Part shown: piece after piece, positions 55,708 through 64,000 of the stretch
Layout: every line of letters begins with the position of its first letter
How positions within the stretch are numbered: position 1 is the first letter of the stretch
Source: Allodiplogaster sudhausi
Lineage: Eukaryota > Nematoda > Chromadorea > Rhabditida > Diplogasteridae
Reading direction: 5' to 3'
NCBI GenBank assembly: GCA_945643635.1
Contig: CALZFC010000020.1
Coordinates: 786,001-850,000, forward strand
Length of the DNA stretch: 64,000 nucleotides
Notes under the pieces: generated by a model
Database searches by the model: none
What the model saw: the letters and a program-made list of their open reading frames with translations, nothing else
What the model was told of the DNA's origin: nothing
Position numbers and translations under genes: made by a program

Positions 55708-58043
55708 ATGTTCTGCTGTCCGTGTCTCTCGTCGATTATGTACTTTGTTGGCCTTGCCGCCATCGCGACCACTCTCGGTCGCTTCGTGCTCAGCCTATGC
55801 GGCTGTTGCTGCAGGAAGAAGCCTCAGGCGCGCGAGAAGCACTGGAAGAAGGACGTCGTCTATCTCTATCAGGTACGTATAGTACCTTGGACATCTATCT
55901 TTATAATGCATATTCATTATAAAAAGTTCTTTAAAAATAAAAATAAATATTTAAAAAAATCTTCAAACTTTCCGTTTTCATATACTATTACTGTTGTCTG
56001 TTGTTGCTCAAAACGTTAGCGTCTACTCAAAATCAGTTAATCGAATTTAAAAAATCCTCTGGTACGAAATAAACTAATCTTACTTTAAAAAAGACATCTT
56101 CTTTACAGTTCCATGGAACATCGACCATGCCTAGCATTTCGCCCTTCTGCATCAAAGTCGAAGGGTTCCTTCGCCTTCACAAGATCGCCTTTGAGGTGCC
56201 TCTTATCTCCCTTTAGTGATTGATCTAAAAGAGAACATCATCTTTGAATCGAATTTTCTTCGGTATAAAGCTGAAAATAATCTGTAATCACATTATTTTG
56301 ATCATAATTAGGGTCAATATTTTTCTTCTTTAAAGCGTCGCTACGTCTTCGCTTCTCGCGGAATCAACGGCAAAGTGCCTTTCATCGAACTGAACGGAGA
56401 GCAAATCGCCGACTCACACCTCATTCTCAAGAGACTCGCGGAACATTTCAGCATCAAGGTGGGAACAAACTTCTCTCTCTCCTCCCCCTCTCACTCACTT
56501 ACTCACTCACTCACTCTCTCGCTATAAATCCTGGAATTACTCTAATTCTCCCACTTTATCTGTCTTCCTCTCTCTCTTTATGCGAAGAGATTCCTCAACT
56601 TTTTTTCTTTTAACTCTTGAATACATTATTTTTAAGTGCAGAGTCATTTGAACTTCGAAAAAAATGCGGGAATGTTTAGAGTAGAATACAATCTGCAAAA
56701 CAGAAAAATGCCAATGTTTAGAACGCGAACGGGTACGCGAGCGCCGAGGAGGCCGCTGTCGGCCACGCACTCGGCCGTCTCGCCGACAATCATCTCTTTC
56801 AGTATGCCACTTCGACTATTTCACTGACTTACTATTTCATTTACGCCTGAATTCACGCATTATTGCTAGACACAAGAGCGAGAGAGAATGCGATTTTGAG
56901 ATACGTGACTTTAATTATTAGGAAGGTTCCAAAACGTTTCCTATTGAGTTTCGGTTTTCATTTTATTCATTAGAACTTCTCTATCAAATTGCAAGGAGTT
57001 TTTTAAACATGTTTTGCGCGCTTTTAATATGTATGTATGTATATTCAGTGTGATAACATTATTCACTAATGTAATACATTATTGTTTAAGCATCATTGCC
57101 AAGTCCAAGTTGACGGAGGGCGCGCCAATAGCCATCCGCGCACTCGCCAGCCACGACCTTCCTCCTTGGCTGCTCTCGATTGTCACTTCGCTGCCACTGG
57201 CCACTTTAGTAAGACTATCTTCTTTTGTTCCACCTCCTATTCAGTTATTTTCTTTTATATTAATTTAATTATAAAAACGTTTTTTTCATAAATGTTTTAT
57301 GTAAGTATGTAAATAATATGGCAAAAAGAATAAATAATCCGCATTTAGCTTCGCGGCCGAACTCGCGCATTTGGCTCATTCACAGACGCTGAATATACCG
57401 AGCTGCTCGAGGAGGACCTCGACGTCTTCAAGACGCAACTCGGCAACAAGAAGTTCTTCTTTGGCGACAACATCACGGAGGTGCGCATGTTAATTCTTTG
57501 CGTTCTTTGCGCCATTTTAGAGCAGAGAGTTTGCGAATTGCTTATTACATACATGTGTATGTTTCTGCAAGTATTATTTCGATAAAACGTTTCTTTTCAA
57601 ATTTGAGTAGTCTCTTCTTGCGTAGAAATAATATGCACTCAATCAGATTTGATCTAATTATTCAGAGTTCTCTGACATGTGCCATTTTTATGCAAAAAAA
57701 GGCTGCAGCAAGTAGTAATTGTCCATTTGAATTCAGGCTGATCTCGCGCTCTTCGGCCACTACGCAACGATGATGTACTTGGGCGTGAACTGCAAGGCTG
57801 TCGAGATTCTTTGCTCGGAAAAGGTTTGCATTGCATCCTTATTTTCCGTAACAACAAAAAATAGCTTTTTGATTGATCTTTTAGCGCGTAATTCACACAA
57901 TTTATTTGATTTTTGAATACTAAATAATTAGATAAGTAAACACATAAATAAAAAATTAACCAATATTTCAGTACGCCACACTTCGTCGTCATACGGAGAG
58001 ACTTCGCACGCAGCTCTTTGGCGCGGACTTCCACGATGATTAA
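55708..58043 (+). CDS. CDR / failed-axon-connections-like GST-fold protein A
   Basis: Eight exons: 55708-55872, 56109-56195, 56336-56458, 56722-56801, 57091-57208, 57349-57480, 57737-57823 and 57972-58043; 287 residues. The N-terminus is Cys-rich and hydrophobic ([27 protein letters not shown]), then KKDVVYLYQ starts a thioredoxin-like GST N-terminal domain ([39 protein letters not shown]). A helical GST C-terminal domain follows ([12 protein letters not shown], ...[31 protein letters not shown]). This order is that of nematode CDR (cadmium-responsive) proteins and fax/metaxin-like GSTs. The N-terminal segment suggests membrane attachment; its CC motifs could bind metal or be acylated (inference). 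Introns are GT-AG with TTTCAG or TTTAAG ends. Confidence 0.85.
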
Positions 58044-58742
58044 GCACGTAAGGCAACTAAACTGCTCTTTCTTCCTTTGTTCATCTGCATATGTTAAATG
58101 ATCATTGACATTGAGAATTTTTTATAAATAATTATGATTATTTATGAATGTTGAACATTTAATCGAATCTCATACATATGATTCTCATGCAATGTTATTT
58201 TTTTTATTTTCAATACTTTTTTATATGCGAATTTCGATAAAGTTTTCTTAAATATATGATTAAAACTGTACATATGTATCTTGATTTCTCTCCAACATTT
58301 TCACCAATTTTACTTATAATCGAATTTATTTTATTTTAACTTGAATATATTAAAAGAAATTATGCTTGAAAATAAAATATTATAAAATGTAGATACACAG
58401 GAGTGAAGAGGTATTCTGGCTCTTTTATTGGGCTCACAACAAGGTCTCTTATGGTTAGACAATAGTGCATCTTTGCTAATACAATACATCAAATACATCA
58501 GCAGGAAGAACAACCGTGTTTGAGGAAACAACTAATTAGGCACCTATGCAACTCTTGTCTAAATATAATTTTTTTTAAGCCGATGAACTTCATAAAGGAA
58601 AGATTATGTACATATATGAAGAGATCAATCAGGGCCGAGAATATGTAAGTGTTATTCACAACTGTTGCTGTCATATCTTGAATATATATTTAAAAAAATT
58701 TACCCATTAGAAGTGAAATATAGGCATGGAAAATATGATCCA
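58044..58742. other. Intergenic between CDR-like gene A and cytochrome b5
   Basis: AT-rich with no gene seen. Contains the 3' ends of two convergent genes. Confidence 0.5.
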
Positions 58743-59132
58743 CTATGAATTCTTCAGAAGATGCCTCGGATAAATTGTCTTGTACACGACGAATATGCCA
58801 AAGCCAATAGCTGTTAAGGCGAGGAAGTTCGTAGATGTGGGAGATAGGAAGCAGGACTGACACTCTTCACCCTTCACATGTGCGTCCCCATTCGGCACCC
58901 TTCCGATCGCGTACAGCTTCATCAGTTTCACGGCAAACCACGAGTGACCGACATCATGGAATCTCTTGGAAGCATCTTTGCCGGCCTGCTCGTCGAGTAC
59001 TTTGCGTCCGCCCGGATGCTTGGCAACGAAATTTGTAAGGTTGTAGATGACACCATCGATGGTGACCCAGAGTGACTGCTCGCTCGCGTGCGAAGCAACT
59101 TCGTCTGTGCTTATTTCACGAAGCGCGCCCAT
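58743..59132 (-). CDS. Cytochrome b5, tail-anchored, intronless
   Basis: 129 residues, MGALREISTDEVASHASEQS then LWVTIDGVIYNLTNFVAKHPGG. The HPGG motif carries the first axial haem histidine, and FHDVGHS supplies the second about 24 residues later. After the domain, a linker leads to a hydrophobic C-terminal segment (FLALTAIGFGIFVVYKTIY) and a short polar tail, so it is a microsomal/outer-mitochondrial tail-anchored electron carrier to desaturases and P450 systems. It is unusual here in lacking introns, which suggests retro-origin. It is divergent to CDR-like gene B (starts ~1.4 kb apart). An N-terminal start at 59132 is the only sensible one. Confidence 0.95.
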   Translation of the reverse strand: MGALREISTDEVASHASEQSLWVTIDGVIYNLTNFVAKHPGGRKVLDEQAGKDASKRFHDVGHSWFAVKLMKLYAIGRVPNGDAHVKGEECQSCFLSPTSTNFLALTAIGFGIFVVYKTIYPRHLLKNS

Positions 59133-60506
59133 TCTTTACGAAAGTGACCTCAAACTTGGAAAGCATAGTTTTACTCAAGCTGTGAACGCGCCATTGTTGT
59201 TTGTTGTTTATATACATCTTTAAAGGATGTGACGACACAATGGCATGTAAATGACGATCATGTCTTCCAATGGCATAAAGCAGCCAACTCGGAATGGGGA
59301 TTAACTGGCGAAACGAATTTGCATTAACAATCCTTTCTATGGAGGAAACGTGAACGTACATAGTACATACATATGTAGAGTAAATGCACAAGAGAATCAA
59401 AATGCAAAATGTATACTCGAGTTTACTTGGTGGTACTTTTTTAAGCGATTATATTTATATTTGAGTTAATTTAAATAAACTTGATTATATTATAGACTAT
59501 TATACTTGTAGTCGAATAATTTGAAAGTTTTGATACACAGGGCAGTGCAGAGACTGTTTTTGTCGGACTCACTGATCTTTTTTCACTGGCTATCCGCCTT
59601 CCTCGCCCCAATTTGTTGTATTTATCTCTGAGAACGCGTGCTGAAGCGAGAATTCTGCTTTCTGGTTTGCGAACTACAAACCTATATTTGTACACTGTGC
59701 TAGCAACGTTCAAACGAGCAGTGTGTTTGATAATCTTGTGTCTAGTCCTTTCACTTCCTGTCTCTCTTGTTCCTCTCATTCTCTTTCTGTCTCTCTTTCA
59801 CGCTTTCTTTCTTCCTCACAGTCTCTTTCTATCTCTCTTTTTCTCTCTCTTTCTCTTTATCTGTGTCTCTCTGTCGTTCGGCCTTTCCCCTGCTGACCTT
59901 CGTAATTTCCGCTTCCCGCTATCGCTCTCTTGGCCAAGAGGATTGGCTCGTTCCATCTTTCGCAATACGTTTCCTTAGTACTCGTTTCTGCCTTGCTCGC
60001 AGAATATTTCAAAATAAGAGAAACATCTCGGCTGCCTTTCGAAAGAAGCTCAACCACTATTTATTCGCTCCAAGCACGAGAAATGATTGTGAGAGTCGCC
60101 TCCTTCTCATCTCACATCTTTCACTCTCTTAAAATACGTTCTACTCATACATTGCATGCAATTGTAATTTAACCTTTTTGCCTTCTTCATTATTTTCCCC
60201 CACATTATTAAAGGCAAACACAGCTCCATAAATATAAAAGGAAAAAGAATTTCACTTTATTTAATAATTTCTACACTTCACTTTAATATTCGATTAAAAA
60301 AAAACCTACCGCCGTCTCTCTATTTTTTTTCTACTAAGAATGCCCATGTCTGTTTCTGCACTTTTTAAAATGAAAATAAATAGATTTCTCTATTACTATT
60401 TCGAAAAAAGTTTTCTTACAAAACTCTGTATGATGATTTTAGACATAATGTAGACTTTTTCAAATTTAGAAGTAAATCGTTTTTTCTCGTCTTACAGGCC
60501 GCAAAT
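59133..60506. other. Region between divergent cytochrome b5 and CDR-like gene B
   Basis: Homologous to 54484-55700. Contains a CT-rich tract (59760-59870) and, just before the B start, CTTACAGGCCGCAAAT, a possible trans-splice acceptor. No gene supported. Confidence 0.5.
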
Positions 60507-62641
60507 ATGCTCTGCTGCCCGTGTCTCTCATCGATTGTGTACTTTGTTGGATTCGCCGCCATCGCGACCACTCTCGGCCGTTTCGTGCTCAGCCTCTGCG
60601 GCTGCTGCTGCAGGAAGAAGCCGGAGGCGCGCGAGAAGCACTGGAAGAAGGATGTTGTATATCTCTATCAGGTAACATGATTATTACCTTTAAGATTTTT
60701 ATGAAAAATAACAATGTTGAATGGCGATTTCTTTAAAAAGTTTGCATCTAACCGAAAATAATTAATTTTATTTAAGAAACGTTCGTAAATATCTTCTTTC
60801 CAGATGCATGGAACATCGACTATGCCTAGCGTCTCGCCCTACTGCATCAAAGTCGAAGGCTTCCTCCGTCTTCACAAGATCGCCTTTGAGGTGCGCTTTA
60901 TAATTGTTTTCTTTTTTTTTTTAAAGAAAACTCATCGAATCGACTTCTCTGCAAGAACTTGTGTGTTGGAAACAATTTGCCATCCCATTATTTTAAATAA
61001 TTTTCGGATCAATATCTTTCTTTCTCTGTAAAGCGTCGCTACGTCTTCGCTGCCCGCGGAATCAATGGCAAAGTGCCTTTCATCGAGCTGAACGGAGAGC
61101 AAGTTGCGGACTCGCATCTCATTCTCAAGCGACTCGCGCAACACTTTAGCATCAAGGTGGGAGCAAACTTCTCTCTCTCTCCCCTTCTCACTCACTCTCT
61201 CTCTCTCACTCTCTCTCTCTCTCTCTCGCTCCAACTCTCTCACTTCCTACACCTACACTACTTTTCTCTCTGGAGCTCTTTATATCCCTCTCTCTTTTTT
61301 TATTAAGAAAAGATTCTCTACTTTTGCTTCTTATAACTCTTCACGTTCTTTTTTCCTTTCTTTTGAGTCAATATGCCTTTATTTTTGAATTTCTTATTAA
61401 ATTTGAATTTCGAAAAAAGGCGCGAATATTTAGAGAAGAATAGCCATGGTTTAGAATGCAAATGGATACGAGACCGCGGAAGAGGAAGCGATCGGCCACG
61501 CGCTCGGCCGCCTCGCCGACAACCATCTCTTCTTGTATGTCTTTTTTTATTATCTTTCATTTTAATAGTTAAGACTGATTATAACTCGCTGATAGGAGTT
61601 CAACCATAATCTATTTAAATTTTCATGACCTACTTGTCGACTGTCTAAATCACACGCTCTCTCGTTATTGTGTCAGGCAAAAAGGCGCGAATTCAAACTT
61701 GACTTTATGGCTCCTTTAAGCATCCTGGTCAAGTCAAAGTTGACGGAGGGCGCTGCAACACTCGTGCGCGCACTCGCCAGCCACGACCTGCCGCCTTGGC
61801 TGCTCACGATTATCACTTCGCTGCCACTTGGCTTTTTGGTAAGGCAATTTCTCGTTTTCCTAATTTTTTTTAAATTGTGTGACCTTATATACACTCCTTT
61901 TATTATAAATAAGTGAATGGTAATAAAAAATTTTCAAGTTGTTGCAAAAGTTGTTTATAAAATAAATAAAAAAACAATAACACATATCAGTAATTCGCAT
62001 TTAGCTTCGGGGCCGAACGCGCGCATTTGGCGCGTTCACGGATGCCGAATACAACGAACTGCTCGAGGAGGACCTCGACGCCTTCAAGACGCAGCTCGGA
62101 AACAAGAAGTTCTTATTTGGCGAAAACATCTCGGAGGTTTGCGAAATTTTATGCGTTATTTTTCTTTGCTTTAGAGCGGAGAGTTCGTTTTTCGGCCATC
62201 TCCATCTTTTATTTACTTTTATGTACAAAAAATACTCTAAGTAGTCGCCCATTTGAATCCAGGCTGATCTCGCACTCTTCGGTCACTACGCAGCGATGCT
62301 CTACTTGGATGTGAGCTGCCAGGCTGTCGAAGTTCTTCGCTCGGAAAAGGTTTGCAACACCATCGAATGAGACATAAATATTTTATATTAATATAGTTGG
62401 TTTAATTTATCGAAACCCCATTTTTCGCACTAAAAATATTTTGATTGGCGCATGCGTCTTTTTACTTGCATTAAAGAGACAATTTATTTGGTCTTTGAGT
62501 AGTAAGTAAATAGATAAATAAACAAATATAAGAATACATGAATAATAAATATTTCAGTACGCCACGCTGCGTCGTCATACGGAGAGAATTCGCGCGCAGC
62601 TCTTCGGCGTAGACTTCCACGATGATCATCAAGCTGCATAA
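60507..62641 (+). CDS. CDR / failed-axon-connections-like GST-fold protein B
   Basis: Exons 60507-60671, 60804-60890, 61034-61156, 61455-61534, 61721-61838, 62005-62136, 62263-62349 and 62558-62641, sharing every boundary and phase with gene A; 291 residues. Starts [20 protein letters not shown], ends [20 protein letters not shown] then HDDHQAA. Gene B has a Met at the start of exon 2 ([14 protein letters not shown]) where A and C have Phe, so the CDR hallmark YLYQFHGT reads YLYQMHGT. Long CT tract in intron 3 (61170-61245). Likely a cytoplasmic-face membrane GST-like detoxification protein; enzymatic activity is not certain because this subfamily often lacks the catalytic residue of classical GSTs. 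Confidence 0.85.
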
Positions 62642-63377
62642 AGCATGCAAAACCGATGTGTCCTGTCAATAGTTCATTTACATATGTATATTAAATGGTA
62701 ATTTGTGGAATATGTTTAAAGTATTTTTTCATTGATAATTATAATCATTGAAGTGAATTTCGTGTAATGTTTTATTTCGTTAGGATAAATCTTTTTTAAT
62801 TCGACATTCGATAAAGAATTCTTCAAAATGTAATTTATGACAAAATTGCATGCATACATAATGTGTATGTACATACATATGTGTTCTCAAAATTCTTAAG
62901 TAACGCTCATTTTTTGCTTTCATTTATTTCTACTTAAGTTTATTTGAGAACGTTAGCAGGACAAGAGAGAAGTCTAACTTCCTGTTTGTACGCTATAAAC
63001 TCATGACGCATTGTGTACTTTGTAGCATTCCATTGTCATCGTTTTCTCTCACTCTCTAGACTCTTTCGCTTGATCTCTCTCTAACTCTCTCTCTATCTCT
63101 GTGTCTCCGGCAGTCTATATATCTCCTCGTTTCCCAGGTCTTACTCTTTCTTCTGCTCTCGCATTCTTTTAATCTACGCTTTCTCTGTTCACTTGCTCCC
63201 TTGTTCTTCACAAGGCGGTTCCAAATTTATCGTTCTTTCGTTTCGAACTTGCATGCAGAATAGAGTGTACTTAAGTGGAAAACATTGCACTTTTGCTTCT
63301 CGGTGCGAATCAGTGACTCCTGCTCAATATCACTTCAATTTGTTATTGAGGAAGACAATCTCCTTTGTCTATCCAGA
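62642..63377. other. Intergenic upstream of CDR-like gene C
   Basis: TACATA-type short repeats at ~62850-62885 and a CT tract at 63050-63110. The b5 gene present upstream of A (as a fragment) and B is absent here. TATCCAGA directly precedes the start at 63378. Confidence 0.5.
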
Positions 63378-64000
63378 ATGGTGTGCTGCGAGTGTTTGTC
63401 ATCGCTCGTCTACTTTGTTGGCTTTGCTGTAATTGCGGCCACGGTTGGCCGCTTCGTTCTTGGCGTTTGCAGTGGTTGCTGCAAGAAGAAGAAGCCTGAG
63501 GCTCGCGAGAAGAACTGGAAGAAGGACGTCGTCTATCTCTATCAGGTAAGGTGTTTAATTTTATCTTTATTAAATACACAGATTGTTTCACCTTGTTTCG
63601 TAATAAGGTAACATAAGGTGACTTATGAAAAAAAGTTTTAAAAAAGAAGATAAAATTCATTGCCAGTTCCATGGAACCTTGCTCCTGCCCAGCCTCTCGC
63701 CCTTCTGCATCAAAGTCGAAGCCTTCCTTCGTCTTCACAAGATCCCCTTTGAGGTGGGCACATATGTGTGGCAGATTGGAGCATACATTTGTATATATTA
63801 AATACATACATGTATATGCAAAATGCTACACCTTTGATACACAAACATTAATGTTTCTATAAGAGATATACAAATACGGGTTTAAAAACTATTCCCTTGA
63901 CAGCGTCGCTACATCCTTGCTGCACGCGGCTCGAACGGTAAAATTCCCTTCGTCGAAGTGAACGGCGAGCAGATTGCCGACTCTCATCTCATCATCAGGC
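63378..64000 (+). CDS. CDR / failed-axon-connections-like GST-fold protein C, cut by the window end
   Basis: Exons 63378-63545 (MVCCECLSSLVYFVGFAVIA, ending KKDVVYLYQ), 63667-63753 (FHGTLLLPSLSPFCIKVEAF) and 63904 onward (RRYILAARGSNGKIPFVEVN, GEQIADSHLIIR). It has an extra Lys in the KKKKP stretch and is the most diverged of the three at the N-terminus. The C-terminal domain lies outside the window. Confidence 0.85.

Overview
The window is nuclear DNA of a nematode. The key evidence is two intact-looking major sperm protein (MSP) reading frames of 127 codons. The rest fits: a nematode-type serpentine receptor (class-gamma-like), a cysteine-loop acetylcholine receptor subunit, a cluster of CDR/failed-axon-type GST-fold genes, and many short introns ending in (T)nCAG. 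Several genes have an acceptor-like CAG or AAG just before the start codon, as expected for trans-splicing. The MSP genes carry two introns, so this is probably not a close relative of Caenorhabditis. I cannot name the species.

Layout. (1) 1-12067 is a very large, nearly identical inverted repeat (arms 1-3978 and 8553-12067) around a roughly 4.6 kb centre. It carries three copies (A, B, C) of an unrecognised gene family and two insertions of a Tc1/mariner-like element. (2) 12.1-15.4 kb holds a small basic-protein gene, an orphan terminal exon of the palindrome family and degenerate repeats. (3) 15.5-17.2 kb has two divergently transcribed MSP genes; the minus-strand one has lost the canonical GT of its first intron. 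(4) 17.4-18.9 kb is a foldback element. (5) 19.1-25 kb (minus) is a non-alpha nicotinic receptor subunit with a 1.46 kb foldback transposon in one intron. (6) 25-27.8 kb is pyrimidine-rich and apparently gene-free. (7) 28.1-31.6 kb (minus) is a class-gamma-like chemoreceptor with a solo LTR in one intron and a hAT-type element inserted into its last coding exon. (8) 33.3-35.1 kb (minus) holds a four-exon integrin-alpha-like fragment and a 51-residue ORF. (9) 35.5-37.6 kb is a secreted cysteine-rich, probably GPI-anchored protein with a duplicated last exon. (10) 38.4-53.4 kb is an array of five Gly/Tyr/Pro-rich secreted structural-protein genes (three plus-strand, one 5'-truncated, one inverted), including a 3.3 kb head-to-tail duplication. 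(11) 54.3-64 kb is a repeated block of cytochrome b5 plus CDR/fax-like genes (two complete, one running off the window).

Two themes recur. The window grows by duplication: inverted, tandem, single-exon and segmental. It is also saturated with DNA transposons, several with clear target-site duplications. A second oddity is the repeated need for GC-AG introns to keep reading frames open (nAChR, the cysteine-rich gene and the palindrome family).
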